A DNA stretch of 64,000 bases from DASXHD01 sp038239005 (GCA_038239005.1 JBBSFE010000003.1:1-64000); one strand, 5' to 3'; numbered from the stretch's first letter, positions 25,655-34,540 are shown. A program made the numbers and translations. Notes: a model not told the origin generated them from the sequence alone.

Positions 25655-26208
25655 TAAGGGACGCCGCAGCTTGCGGCGATCGTGCTGAACGACGGGGAGA
25701 CCGTGCACGAGGGGCAGCCTGCGTAGCTCGTCGTCGAGCCGACCGGCGCGCCGTTCTTTTCGCACGTGCAGAGAGCGGTCGGGCAGTCGCACTCGATTTG
25801 GTAATCGTCCGCGCTGCACTTGTACATTTCGCCGTTGCCGCAGCCGCCATCGCCAACGCTTGCGAAGCCGTAGCCGGATTTGGAGCCGCACACGATGCCG
25901 GAGTCGGAGCCGGAGTCGGGGCCAGAGTCGGAGGCAGAGTCGGAGCCGGAGTCGGAGGCAGAGTCGGAGGCGGAGTCGGTGGCGGAGTCGGAGGCGGAAT
26001 CGGTGCCCGCGTCGGAGGCGGAGTCCTTCGCGGCGTCCGACGTCGCGTCTTTGCCCGCGTCCTTCGAGGCGTCGGTCGTTGCGTCGGAGGCGGCGTCGGG
26101 GCCCGCATCGCTGTCATCGCCGCCGCTGCATCGCGCGAGCGATACCATGACGGCTGTGGCTACGATGTACAGCGCAGTGGCACAGCGTGGCAAAGATTTC
26201 ATTCGCAT
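25651..26208 (-). CDS. Asp/Ser-repeat lipoprotein with Cys-rich end
   Basis: A 185-aa lipoprotein: MRMKSLPRCATALYIVATAVMVSLARC, lipobox Cys 27. Residues about 33-104 are a long Asp/Ser/Ala repeat (SDSASDSGSDSASDSG type) that would form an extended, strongly acidic stalk. The C-terminal 80 residues contain about ten cysteines (CGNGEMYKC, CDCPTALCTC, CPSC). The start is 2 bp after the stop of the LamG-like gene, so they form a unit. It is likely a surface protein; function unknown. Confidence 0.72.
   Translation of the reverse strand: MRMKSLPRCATALYIVATAVMVSLARCSGGDDSDAGPDAASDATTDASKDAGKDATSDAAKDSASDAGTDSASDSATDSASDSASDSGSDSASDSGPDSGSDSGIVCGSKSGYGFASVGDGGCGNGEMYKCSADDYQIECDCPTALCTCEKNGAPVGSTTSYAGCPSCTVSPSFSTIAASCGVPY
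25897..26088 (-). repeat. Low-complexity Asp/Ser coding repeat
   Basis: Near-tandem GACTCN/GCCTCN-type hexamers encode the acidic Ser-Asp stalk of the lipoprotein. Units differ by single substitutions, which argues for old slippage followed by divergence. The antisense frame also stays open here, but only because of the repeat. Confidence 0.65.
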
Positions 26209-26210
26209 GA

Positions 26211-27221
26211 TCAAAGTCCGTATTTGGTCTTCAAGTAGGTTTCGATGGTGCTGAGATCCGCCCCGCCGAGCGTGCCTTTCACCGCAATGATCTCGGCGAT
26301 ATCGCCATCGAGCGATGCGAGCAGCGTCTTTGTCGAAGCAAACCCGGACCCGATGAAGACGTCGACGCCACTTTCGCTGACGTCGACCGATGACGAACCC
26401 GATGCGACTTGCGTGCCATTGACGCGCAACGTCTCCGTTCCGCTCGCGCGCTCGACTGCGTAGAGCCGCGCGGTTCCGTCGTTGTACGACGCCGCGTATG
26501 TGAGGTCGGTCGTCGTGTCTTCGAGGTTCGTCAGACCTTTGTCGAACGTCGCCGCAGTGATGTCGTAGGAGTTCGCAAAAAATACGACGCCCGACGAGAC
26601 GCCGATCTTCGTGTAGAGCGAGCCCACGCCGCTCGTGATGCCTCCGGTGGGATCGTTGTCGAACTTCGCAACGACGGCGACGAAGTAATCGCCCGTGCCC
26701 CACTCTAGGCTCGTGGCGTCGGCGATCGAGATGTATTGCTGGCTCGACGCAACGAAGTGCGCAGCCGGAAGCGAGTTGATCGACGACGATGCAAGCGTCG
26801 GCGTGGAGCTTCCCGCAGATGCGTCGTTGCCTTGCGTCGATTGGTCTGCCCACGTCGAGATGTCGCTGCCGCTCGTCGTCACGCCTTTGTTCGCGTCGAG
26901 CCAGAGCACGAGACCACTGATGCTCGCTATGACACCGCCGTCAGTGGATGTGTCGCTCTTCGTATCCGTGACGCTGCCGTCGGATGCGTCGGTCGTGGAA
27001 TCTGCGGGCGAGTCGAGCGCGACATCGTTCGTCACGTCGGTGGTCACATCCGATGCGACGTCCTTGCCTGCGTCGAGGCCCGTGTCTTTGCCGGAATCGA
27101 GGGAATAGCCGTCTTTTCCGGCATCTCCGGGGCCGCCATCATCGCCAGGTTGGGCGCCAGGACCGCACTGGAACAGACCAACAACCGGAAGACCCAAAGC
27201 AAGAATTCGAAGTCGAAGCAT
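26211..27221 (-). CDS. LamG-like (concanavalin-fold) domain lipoprotein
   Basis: A 336-aa lipoprotein: MLRLRILALGLPVVGLFQC, lipobox Cys 19, and an Asp/Thr/Gly-rich stalk to about residue 100. The C-terminal domain starts GLVLWLDANKGV and includes TWADQSTQGNDASAG, DYFVAVVAKFDND, TLRVNGTQVASGS, FIGSGF and IAEIIAVKGTLGGADLSTIETYLKTKYGL. This is the pattern of secreted LamG/laminin-G-like jelly-roll domains, usually carbohydrate or surface binding. It is the first gene of a pair with the Ser/Asp lipoprotein, 2 bp apart. Confidence 0.78.
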   Translation of the reverse strand: MLRLRILALGLPVVGLFQCGPGAQPGDDGGPGDAGKDGYSLDSGKDTGLDAGKDVASDVTTDVTNDVALDSPADSTTDASDGSVTDTKSDTSTDGGVIASISGLVLWLDANKGVTTSGSDISTWADQSTQGNDASAGSSTPTLASSSINSLPAAHFVASSQQYISIADATSLEWGTGDYFVAVVAKFDNDPTGGITSGVGSLYTKIGVSSGVVFFANSYDITAATFDKGLTNLEDTTTDLTYAASYNDGTARLYAVERASGTETLRVNGTQVASGSSSVDVSESGVDVFIGSGFASTKTLLASLDGDIAEIIAVKGTLGGADLSTIETYLKTKYGL

Positions 27222-27276
27222 GCGCGCGACCCTACACGATGCGTGCCAAGCGTTCGTCGTTCACGCGCCGATCGGA

Positions 27277-27282
27277 TAAGTT
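27277..27282 (+). promoter_or_regulatory. TAAGTT -10-like element before serA
   Basis: TAAGTT ends 6 nt before the serA ATG at 27289. TTCGTC (27253-27258) sits 18 bp upstream as a weak -35. The layout would give a leaderless serA message. Confidence 0.35.
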
Positions 27283-27288
27283 CACGGC

Positions 27289-28488
27289 ATGCGCGTCCTC
27301 GTCGCTGACAAGTTCGAATCTTCGGGTCGTAGGGGCCTCGAAGAGTGCGGGTGCGAAGTCACGTACGAGCCCGACGCAACAGGCGAGGCGCTCGCAGAGA
27401 AAATCCAGCAGACACAAGCCGAGGTGCTCGTGGTTCGCTCGACCCAAGTGACGCGCGCGATGCTCGAGAAGGGGCGACTCGCGCTCGTCGTGCGCGCGGG
27501 CGCGGGCTTCAACACGATCGACGTGGAGGCTGCGTCGCAGCGCGGGATTTGGATTTCGAATTGCCCCGGCAAAAATGCGATCGCAGTCGCCGAGCTCGCC
27601 ATGGGTCTCGTGCTCGCTCAAGACCGGCGCATCGTCGAAGGCGCCACTGATTTGCGCGCAGGGAAATGGAACAAGAAGGAGTACAGCAAGGCGCGCGGTG
27701 TTTACGGACGCACGCTGGGTCTCCTCGGGTGCGGCAACATCGGGCGTGAAGTCGCGCTCCGCGCGATGGCGTTCGGCATGCACGTGTGTGGGTGGAGCCC
27801 GCTGTTCGACGAAGAAGGCGCGGCCCACGTCGGCATCGAGAGGAAGAGCTCTCCCATCGAGGTCGCGCGCGCCTCGGACGTCGTGTCGGTTCACCTCGCG
27901 CTACGGCCCGATACGAAGCGACTCATCGACGAAGCATTCTTGACCGCGATGCGACCCGGCGCGCTTCTCGTCAACACGGCGCGCGCCGAGATCGTCGACC
28001 AACCCTCACTCGAGCGCGCGGTGGCGGCGGGGAACGTGCGAGCCGCCGTCGATGTGTTTGCCGAAGAGCCCCAGGGCGCAGCGGGCACGGTCGATTCGAC
28101 GCTCTTCAAACACGATGGCGTCATCGGAACGCATCACATCGGCGCATCGACCGAGCAAGCCCAAGAGGCGATCGCAGCTGAAACCGTGCGGATCGTGCGC
28201 ATGTACAAAGAGACAGGGCGCGCCCCCAACGTCGTGAACCTCGCGCGCAAATCCCAAGCGACGCACGTGCTCGTCATTCGTCACTACGATCGCGTGGGCG
28301 TGCTCGCGGGTGTGTTCGATGGGCTCAAACGCGCGGGAATCAACGCGCAGGAAACCGAGAACATCGTCTTCGAGGGCGCACACGCCGCGGTCGCGCGCAT
28401 TCACACATCGGCGGCCCCCGCCGCAGACGTCATGGAGGCGATTCGCGCGGACGCCAACGTGATCGAGGTCAGCGTCGTCACGCTTTGA
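27289..28488 (+). CDS. serA: D-3-phosphoglycerate dehydrogenase family protein
   Basis: A 399-aa D-2-hydroxyacid dehydrogenase. NAD site LGLLGCGNIGREVALRA (near residue 145), VRAGAGFNTIDVEAA, NTARAEIVDQ (substrate Arg), a DVFAEEPQ segment with the catalytic Glu, and GTHHIGASTEQAQE with the catalytic His. The C-terminal 75 residues (HVLVIRHYDRVGVLAGVFDGLKRAGINAQE) form an ACT domain, as in short-form SerA enzymes. It likely oxidises 3-phosphoglycerate in serine synthesis. Its stop overlaps or lies 2 bp from the start of the FHA-sigma54 activator gene. Confidence 0.88.
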   Translation: MRVLVADKFESSGRRGLEECGCEVTYEPDATGEALAEKIQQTQAEVLVVRSTQVTRAMLEKGRLALVVRAGAGFNTIDVEAASQRGIWISNCPGKNAIAVAELAMGLVLAQDRRIVEGATDLRAGKWNKKEYSKARGVYGRTLGLLGCGNIGREVALRAMAFGMHVCGWSPLFDEEGAAHVGIERKSSPIEVARASDVVSVHLALRPDTKRLIDEAFLTAMRPGALLVNTARAEIVDQPSLERAVAAGNVRAAVDVFAEEPQGAAGTVDSTLFKHDGVIGTHHIGASTEQAQEAIAAETVRIVRMYKETGRAPNVVNLARKSQATHVLVIRHYDRVGVLAGVFDGLKRAGINAQETENIVFEGAHAAVARIHTSAAPAADVMEAIRADANVIEVSVVTL

Positions 28489-28490
28489 AC

Positions 28491-29798
28491 ATGGACGAGC
28501 TCACGCATCGCCAAAGCACCGCGGGCTTTCCCGTACGCACAATCGCAGTCGACGTGACGACGGGGCCAAGCGCCGGAACGAGCACACGCACCGAAGGCGA
28601 GCGCATGTCGATCGGCACCGCCGACGGCAACGATCTCGTGCTCACCGATCCTCACGTCTCGCGCTACCACCTCGAGATCGCGCTCGGGCCGAATGGTTTT
28701 CTCGTGACCGACACGGGCTCGAGCAACGGAACGTTCGTCGGGCAACCCGCGATCCGCATCGAGCGCGCCGTGGTCGCGCCGGGCACGGTGCTTCGCGTCG
28801 GCGACACCACGATCCGCATCCGCGAGGGCGAAGGCACCACGGTTCCGCTCTTCGCCGCAGATGCGCTTGCTGGTTTTTACGGTCGCGCCGCGTCGACGCG
28901 TCGATTGATGGCGCAAGTCGAGCGCGCCGCGCAGAGCCAAGCCGCGGTCCTTCTCGAAGGCGAATCCGGCACGGGCAAAGAAGTGCTCGCGCGCGCGCTT
29001 CACACGATTGGTCCACGCGCGGCGGCGCCGTTCGAGGTCGTCGATTGCGGCGCGCTCGTTCCTGCGCTCGTCGCGAGCGAGCTCTTCGGTCACGAGAAAG
29101 GCGCATTCACAGGCGCCGATCGCCAACACATCGGCGCGTTCGAGCGCGCAGGCGCCGGCACCGTGTTTCTCGATGAAATCGGCGAGCTGCCACTCGGATT
29201 GCAATCGAGCTTACTCGGAGCACTCGAGCGCAAAAAATATCGGCGCGTGGGCGGGCAGAAGGAGTTGCCATTCGCCGCGCGCATTCTCTCGGCGACCCAT
29301 CGCGATCTGCGCGCGCAGATCAACGCGAACGCATTCAGGCTCGATTTATTTTATCGACTCGCCGTCGTCACGTTGAAGGTGCCGCCACTTCGCGAGCGCC
29401 CCGAGGACATCCCGCTGCTCGTCGAACATTTTCTCCGCGACGCCGGGCACACGGGCCCACGCGCGGCGCTCGTGTCCGATCAAGCGCTCGCGTCACTCTC
29501 CGCGCAAAGCTGGCCTGGCAACGTGCGCGAGCTCCGCAACACGATCGAAGCGCTCCTCGCGATGGGCGAGATGCCCGAAGGAGCTCCCGCCGCGCCCATC
29601 AACGACGCCGATCCGTTCGCGGCCGTCGTCGGCCTTCCCTACAAGCAAGCGCGAGACGCCGTGCTTCGCGCATTCGAATCGCGTTACGTGCCCCACGTTC
29701 TCGAGCGCGCCGAAGGCAACATCGCCAAAGCCGCGCGCGACGCGAACATGGATCGCTCCCACTTGATGGAGATGATGAAGAAGCTCGGCCTGCGCTAG
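28491..29798 (+). CDS. FHA-domain sigma54-dependent transcriptional activator
   Basis: A 435-aa regulator. N-terminal FHA domain (residues about 30-110: RMSIGTADGNDLVL, HVSRYHLEI, DTGSSNGTFV) binds phosphothreonine. A central AAA+ domain carries Walker A GESGTGKE, the sigma54 contact GAFTGA, Walker B VFLDEIGEL and the R-finger region. A C-terminal Fis-type helix-turn-helix (GNIAKAARDANMDRSHLMEMMKK) binds DNA. It links Ser/Thr kinase signalling to sigma54 promoters in myxobacteria. ATG 28491 lies 2 bp after the serA stop; TTG 28485 is an overlapping alternative. The stop overlaps that of the convergent gene by 4 bp (CTAG). Confidence 0.9.
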   Translation: MDELTHRQSTAGFPVRTIAVDVTTGPSAGTSTRTEGERMSIGTADGNDLVLTDPHVSRYHLEIALGPNGFLVTDTGSSNGTFVGQPAIRIERAVVAPGTVLRVGDTTIRIREGEGTTVPLFAADALAGFYGRAASTRRLMAQVERAAQSQAAVLLEGESGTGKEVLARALHTIGPRAAAPFEVVDCGALVPALVASELFGHEKGAFTGADRQHIGAFERAGAGTVFLDEIGELPLGLQSSLLGALERKKYRRVGGQKELPFAARILSATHRDLRAQINANAFRLDLFYRLAVVTLKVPPLRERPEDIPLLVEHFLRDAGHTGPRAALVSDQALASLSAQSWPGNVRELRNTIEALLAMGEMPEGAPAAPINDADPFAAVVGLPYKQARDAVLRAFESRYVPHVLERAEGNIAKAARDANMDRSHLMEMMKKLGLR

Positions 29799-30415
29799 TC
29801 CAGCCCGCCGTCGAACGCCTCGAGGTCCGCGCAAAGGCGCACCTCGGGGGCACATTGCGACGAAACCGTGTCGAGCTGGACATCCACCACGCCGCTTGCG
29901 TTGATGTAGTTGGGGCAGCTGTTGGCGCAACCAAAGACCACGCTTTTGTCGAGCGGGATGAAGGCCTTCTTGTCGGTTGCGCATGCGGCGTCGACCGACT
30001 CGATCGTGCCCGTGATGCGCACCATCAGCATGCGATCGGTGGGAAGGCCGTAGAGACCCGCGCCTGCGTCCTCGAGCTCCGCGAGTGCCGTGTGTACCGC
30101 ATCGAGCGACGCGCTCGAGGTGAGGTGGATCGGGTAACACGAGCGTTGCAGGAGCGGACATCCTTCGGTCAAGCAGTGGTTGATGATGAGGTTCGAGCGA
30201 CACGGAAAGAGGTTCTGTCCGAAGTCGAGCACGTCGACGACGATCGTCGCCTTTCCTTGCGCCGGATCGAGGAGCTCGCTCGCGAGTGAGGCGTCGCCGG
30301 ACAAGCACTGGAAACCGCTCGGCACACCGACGCTCGTGTTGTCGAGCTGGAGCGTGACCTCGTAGACCGAGTCGCACGCGAGCATCGTTGCGAAGACGGC
30401 CAGGGCGCGCTTCAC
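29795..30415 (-). CDS. Exported Cys-containing protein, unknown function
   Basis: A 206-aa product from GTG 30415 (VKRALAVFATMLAC, a short lipobox with Cys 14). The mature part has about twelve cysteines spread over beta-rich sequence (FQCLSGDAS, FPCRSNLIINHCLTEGCPLLQRSC, FGCANSCPNYINASG). The GTG overlaps the stop of the PEGA-like lipoprotein gene (GTGA), so the two are translated in series. No family recognised. The position behind a PEGA-like lipoprotein suggests an envelope role. Confidence 0.65.
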   Translation of the reverse strand: MKRALAVFATMLACDSVYEVTLQLDNTSVGVPSGFQCLSGDASLASELLDPAQGKATIVVDVLDFGQNLFPCRSNLIINHCLTEGCPLLQRSCYPIHLTSSASLDAVHTALAELEDAGAGLYGLPTDRMLMVRITGTIESVDAACATDKKAFIPLDKSVVFGCANSCPNYINASGVVDVQLDTVSSQCAPEVRLCADLEAFDGGLD

Positions 30416-31503
30416 AGCTTCACGTCCACGGTGTGAGGAAGGCTCGCGAAATAGTACGTGACGCCCGCGGCCGCCCCCGCGACCGCGATCACCACGATCC
30501 AAAAGAGAGGCTTCTTGAAGATCGACGAGCTATCGACGACGCGACCTTGAACGAGAAGCTCGCGAACGAGCGACGGAGCCGCGTCACCGTGCACGGCCTC
30601 GAGATGTGCGCGCGCGCGAACCGCGCCATCGATCGCGAGCGCGCCGCTCAAGCTCGGGTGCGCGCCTCCGGTCGCGACGACGAGCACGAGGTTGCGAGCG
30701 CGCGTTGCGTCGGCGAGAAGATGGAGCGAGCGCGGCGCATCGATCGACGCCGACGTCGACCACCGCGACACCCATTGGCGCGCCGCGAGATCCGGCGAAG
30801 CGAGCGGCGGGTCGAATTGCGCAGTGGTCGGTGCATCCGAGACCTCCACATCACGAGTCTCGGGGGACCTGCCGTCTGCCTCGACACGAATGGTGTGCGT
30901 TCCCGTTCGTGCGGGGATTGGGCATGGCGTCGTGCACATCGCCGGGCGACCATCGAACGACACGGTGAGCTCCGGGCCGGCTGAAGTGATCGTCAGCGTG
31001 GTCGTCGGCGCACGCGACCCATCGAGCGCGGCGGCGTGGAGCATGCGCGACACGGCGGGATCGGACTTCTCGTTCGGAACGTCGAGGTTGCGCGACGACA
31101 TCGTGCGTGCAACTTCCTTGGCGCCTGCTTCGTCGCCCTTCAGAAGCAGACATGCCGTGCGCCAAAATACGACGCGTGCTGCGTCGTCGCGTTTGTCGGC
31201 CGCTAGCAAGCGCGACGCGAGCGAAGGATCCGAAATCGGTGCGATGCACTTTTGCCAATTCGGCTCGTCGTAGGCCGCGTGCACTTGTTCGAGCGCGGCA
31301 TCGATGTTTGGCGCGTCGGCGGTGACGAGCGGCGCCGCGACGGAGACGCCACGCAGCTCGATGCCATCGGGCGGAGCGTGCTCGAGCGCCGACCGCACGC
31401 GCGAAGTCTCGTCAGCGTCGCCGCGGACGACCATCGTGATCGGAACACGCGAAGGTGGCGCTCCGCATCCGATGAGCGCGATGGCCGCGAGCACGAAACG
31501 CAT
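30412..31503 (-). CDS. PEGA-like lipoprotein with C-terminal membrane segment
   Basis: A 363-aa protein: MRFVLAAIALIGC lipobox at Cys 13, then a helical region to about residue 160. A PEGA-like beta domain follows (about 168-222: LTVSFDGRPAMCTTPCPIPARTGTHTIRVEADG), and near the end there is a single TM (PLFWIVVIAVAGAAAGVTYYF). Having both a lipid anchor and a C-terminal TM is unusual and implies attachment at two points. The frame is open for another 1.5 kb upstream, but that is antisense to the kinase. It is head-to-head with the kinase at 31531, 27 bp apart. Confidence 0.72.
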   Translation of the reverse strand: MRFVLAAIALIGCGAPPSRVPITMVVRGDADETSRVRSALEHAPPDGIELRGVSVAAPLVTADAPNIDAALEQVHAAYDEPNWQKCIAPISDPSLASRLLAADKRDDAARVVFWRTACLLLKGDEAGAKEVARTMSSRNLDVPNEKSDPAVSRMLHAAALDGSRAPTTTLTITSAGPELTVSFDGRPAMCTTPCPIPARTGTHTIRVEADGRSPETRDVEVSDAPTTAQFDPPLASPDLAARQWVSRWSTSASIDAPRSLHLLADATRARNLVLVVATGGAHPSLSGALAIDGAVRARAHLEAVHGDAAPSLVRELLVQGRVVDSSSIFKKPLFWIVVIAVAGAAAGVTYYFASLPHTVDVKL

Positions 31504-31530
31504 CGACGATTGGGCTACCATATCACTCGC

Positions 31531-33009
31531 ATGCCGCCCGCCGCGCGTTACAGCATTCGCAAGAAGCTCGGCGAAGGCGGCATGGCGGAGGTGCTCGAAG
31601 CCGTCGCGCAAGGTGACGAAGGCTTTACGCGTCGTGTGGCGATCAAGCGTTTGCTTCCTTCGCACGCGGCGGACGCATCGTTCGCGCGAATGTTTCTCGA
31701 CGAGGCGCGCATCGTGAGCCGTTTGCATCACGGCGGCATCGTCGCCGTGCTCGACTACGGCGTCGTCGATGGCGCGCCCTTCCAGATTCTGGAATTCGTC
31801 GACGGGCAAGACGCGCGCACGCTCGTCCACCGTGGTCGCGATCGCGACGCGGCGATGCCGCTCGAGGTCGCGCTCTATCTCGTGACGGAAATCGCGCGCG
31901 CTCTTCATTACGCACACGAGGAGGGCGTGGTGCATCGCGACGTGAAGCCCGCCAACATTCTCGTGTCGCACGCAGGCGACGTGAAGCTCGCGGACTTCGG
32001 CATCGCATTCGCGAGCGAGCGCACCGAGCGAACGCAAGCGGGCGTCGCGAAGGGCACGCCGGGTTACATGGCGCCCGAGCAAGTCTTTGGTGGTGGCATC
32101 GACGCGCGCGCGGACATCTTCGCGCTCGGATGTGTGCTGCACGCACTCGTCACCGGCGACAGCCCACTGTCGCGTGCCGGCAACCTCGAGCACATCATGC
32201 AGAAGGAGCCGATCGAGCTCGCGAGCGGGCTTCCGGAGGACATCGAGGCGATCATCCGGCACGCGACGTTCGCCACGCCATCGCAGCGCTACGCCACGGC
32301 GCGCGCGATGGCGGAAGACACGGGTGCGGCTCTCGCGTCGCGACTCAAGACCGACGCGAAGGGTGCGCTCCTCGCTTGGCTCGAGCGCGTTCGTGAAACC
32401 GCAAAGCCGGCGTCGGCGTTCGACGCGCTGCTGATGCCCGAAGCTCTTCTCGAAAATGATGGCGGCTCCTGGCGTCTCGAGACGACCAAGCTCGAAAGCC
32501 TCGACGTCGCGAAACAGCCGCCACCTGCACCACGCCGCCGCAGCTTTCTTCTGTGGGTCGCTCTCGCGTTCGTCAGCGTGCTCGCGATTGGCGTGGGCTC
32601 GCGTTTCGCGCGCGGTCATGAGCACGCGCCAACGGTCGCGACGACCTCGTCGACGAGCACGACAGCGTCGACCGAAGCGCCATCCGAAACGACGTCGTTC
32701 GTTTCGCCAATCGTCGCCACGGCACCATCCATCGAGACACCTCGACATTCCACGCACAGCGCGCCCGCCACAGCAAGTATCGCTCCACCATCGAACGTGA
32801 ACGGAACGCTCGCGGTGCGCGGTGGTGCGTATCGAGGAGCAGTCGTCGTGATTGACGGTCACGTCGCTCCGTTTGGCGCGCCGCACTATTTCGATCTGCC
32901 GCTTGGAAAACACCGTGTTGCGATTCGTGCGGATGGCGGCGTCCTCGCTGAAGGAAACGTGGACATCCACGCCGATCACACGTCCACCGCGCCGCTCTTC
33001 TGGCCGTAG
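31531..33009 (+). CDS. Ser/Thr protein kinase with extracytoplasmic PEGA-like domain
   Basis: A 492-aa kinase. Gly loop GEGGMAEV, VAIK lysine 39, HRDVKPAN, LADFGIAFA and APEQVFG are intact. One TM (about residues 337-356, SFLLWVALAFVSVLAIGVG) separates the kinase from a Thr/Ser-rich extracellular stalk. The C-terminal domain (AYRGAVVVIDGHVAPFGAPHYFDLPLGKHRVAIRADG) has PEGA-like features and resembles the domain of the divergent lipoprotein. The two could bind the same envelope ligand or each other. Start ATG 31531 is chosen because it precedes the kinase fold directly. Confidence 0.9.
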   Translation: MPPAARYSIRKKLGEGGMAEVLEAVAQGDEGFTRRVAIKRLLPSHAADASFARMFLDEARIVSRLHHGGIVAVLDYGVVDGAPFQILEFVDGQDARTLVHRGRDRDAAMPLEVALYLVTEIARALHYAHEEGVVHRDVKPANILVSHAGDVKLADFGIAFASERTERTQAGVAKGTPGYMAPEQVFGGGIDARADIFALGCVLHALVTGDSPLSRAGNLEHIMQKEPIELASGLPEDIEAIIRHATFATPSQRYATARAMAEDTGAALASRLKTDAKGALLAWLERVRETAKPASAFDALLMPEALLENDGGSWRLETTKLESLDVAKQPPPAPRRRSFLLWVALAFVSVLAIGVGSRFARGHEHAPTVATTSSTSTTASTEAPSETTSFVSPIVATAPSIETPRHSTHSAPATASIAPPSNVNGTLAVRGGAYRGAVVVIDGHVAPFGAPHYFDLPLGKHRVAIRADGGVLAEGNVDIHADHTSTAPLFWP

Positions 33010-33030
33010 TCGGAGTCGGCTCGCGCCTAC

Positions 33031-33067
33031 GGTGTCGGGTCCAGCCGACACCTGAAAGGCCTAAAAT
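33031..33067 (+). promoter_or_regulatory. Inverted repeat upstream of a TAAAAT -10
   Basis: GGTGTCGG (33031-33038) and CCGACACC (33045-33052) form a perfect 8-bp inverted repeat with a 6-nt loop. TAAAAT (33062-33067) follows and is a good -10, but there is no -35. The repeat occupies the -35 place, which fits an activator site controlling the monooxygenase gene. It could instead be a hairpin ending the kinase transcript, but there is no T-run after it. Confidence 0.4.
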
Positions 33068-33097
33068 CAGCTGGATTCGTGAGGCACGTTCGTTGCG

Positions 33098-34504
33098 ATG
33101 GACTCTCTCATGGCCCATCGTGTCGTTCTTTGTGCGCTCGTATCGTTTCTTCTTGCTGCAGGTTGTTATGTGGGTGTCGGCACCAATACGAACAACAGCG
33201 ATGGCGGCACCGCCAGCGTGACGTTTCACAAAGACGTCGAACCGATTCTCCAGCAGCACTGCCAGAGCTGCCACGTGAGCGGCGGCATCGCGCCGTTTCC
33301 GCTCCTCACGTACGACGACGCAAAGACCAACGCCGACGACATCGTCAAGCAGACCGGCTCACTCGTGATGCCGCCGTGGGGCGCACGCAACGTTCCCGAT
33401 TCGTGCACGACGCGGTCAGCGTTCAAGAACGACCCGAGCCTCACGCCCGATCAGATCACGCTGCTTGCGAATTGGGTCGCGCAAGGCGCGGTCGAAGGCA
33501 ACATCGCCGATGCGCCGCCGCCGTTCACGCCGGCTCCGCCCGGCCTCGATGGCGCGAACGTCGATGTCTCGCCCGCGCAGGGTTACACGCTTCAAGCGGA
33601 CGCCACGGAAGACGAGTTCGTGTGCTTCGTGCTCGATCCGAAAATCACGACGACGAGCTACATCAACGGCTCGGCCGTTTTGCCTGGCAACTCGCTCATC
33701 GTTCACCACGCTGTCATCTACGCCGACCCGAATCGCCAGAGCCTCGGGCTCATTACGAATCAGGATCAGCAATCGTACCCGTGCTTCGGTGGATCGAACG
33801 TGACGAATGGCTCGCTCGTCGCCGCGTGGGCGCCTGGTGGCGGGCCGCACGAGTTTCCGTCGAACGTCGGCATGCCGATCACCGCGGGGTCGCTCCTCGT
33901 GATGCAGGTTCACTATCATCCGCACACGACTGATCCAAAAAACCAAGACGTCGACGTGACGCACTTGCAGTTACGCACCACGACGGCCGCGCCGCAGTAC
34001 TACGCCGTGAGCAAAATCATCGGCAACTTCACGAGCGCTCCCGAGCTCCAAGACGCGCCGTTCGACATTCCGCCGGACGCGAGCGGTCACACGGAGACGA
34101 TGAAGATGACGATTCCGCAGAGCATGACCAAAGGCAAACCGACGGCGCTCTTCTCGATCGGCGGCCACATGCATCTCGTTGGAAGCGACATCAAAGTGAG
34201 CCTCGACCGCGCATCGCCCACGGGGCAAAACCCGAGCAGCGAGTGCTTGATGGAAATCCCGAAGTGGGATTTCTATTGGCAGCGCCAGTACGAGTACGAC
34301 CTCGACATCTCGCAGCTGCCCTCGGTCAGCGCGGGCGACACGCTCACGATTCGCTGCACCTACGACAACACGATGGACAACCCCGCGCTCGTCAGCGAGC
34401 TCACGGCGCAAGGCCAGACGCAGCCCGTTGACGTGAAGCTCGGCGAGAGCACGCTCGACGAGATGTGCCTCGCGATCGTGACGACGGTCGTTCCAGCGAA
34501 CTAG
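33098..34504 (+). CDS. Haem c / copper monooxygenase-like lipoprotein
   Basis: A 468-aa lipoprotein with lipobox cysteine in LLAAGCYVG. A c-type haem site CQSCH is near residue 55. The rest resembles ascorbate-dependent copper type II monooxygenases: copper-binding HHAVIY and MQVHYHPHT in the first half and GGHMHLVGSDI in the second, with cysteines near the end. The fusion of a haem c domain to a PHM-like copper domain suggests electrons reach copper through haem. Substrate unknown. ATG 33098 is used; ATG 33110 is also possible. A GAGG sequence precedes the start, and an inverted repeat and TAAAAT lie upstream. Confidence 0.8.
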   Translation: MDSLMAHRVVLCALVSFLLAAGCYVGVGTNTNNSDGGTASVTFHKDVEPILQQHCQSCHVSGGIAPFPLLTYDDAKTNADDIVKQTGSLVMPPWGARNVPDSCTTRSAFKNDPSLTPDQITLLANWVAQGAVEGNIADAPPPFTPAPPGLDGANVDVSPAQGYTLQADATEDEFVCFVLDPKITTTSYINGSAVLPGNSLIVHHAVIYADPNRQSLGLITNQDQQSYPCFGGSNVTNGSLVAAWAPGGGPHEFPSNVGMPITAGSLLVMQVHYHPHTTDPKNQDVDVTHLQLRTTTAAPQYYAVSKIIGNFTSAPELQDAPFDIPPDASGHTETMKMTIPQSMTKGKPTALFSIGGHMHLVGSDIKVSLDRASPTGQNPSSECLMEIPKWDFYWQRQYEYDLDISQLPSVSAGDTLTIRCTYDNTMDNPALVSELTAQGQTQPVDVKLGESTLDEMCLAIVTTVVPAN

Positions 34505-34540
34505 TGCAGCGCTCTAGGGGCAGCGTGTTACAACGCGGGC

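Noticed and set aside
25860..26254. Ser/Arg- and Glu/Ser-repeat open frames on the plus strand
   Set aside because: They are antisense readings of the Asp/Ser repeat of a lipoprotein that has a signal peptide and cysteine-rich end.
30412..33051. An 879-codon open frame on the minus strand
   Set aside because: Only the last 364 codons carry a lipoprotein start and domain. The upstream part is antisense to a kinase with all catalytic motifs and is Arg-rich without family similarity.
34505..34540. Leader control of thrS
   Set aside because: The gap of 36 bp is too short for a T-box or an operator like that of E. coli thrS and no hairpin is seen.
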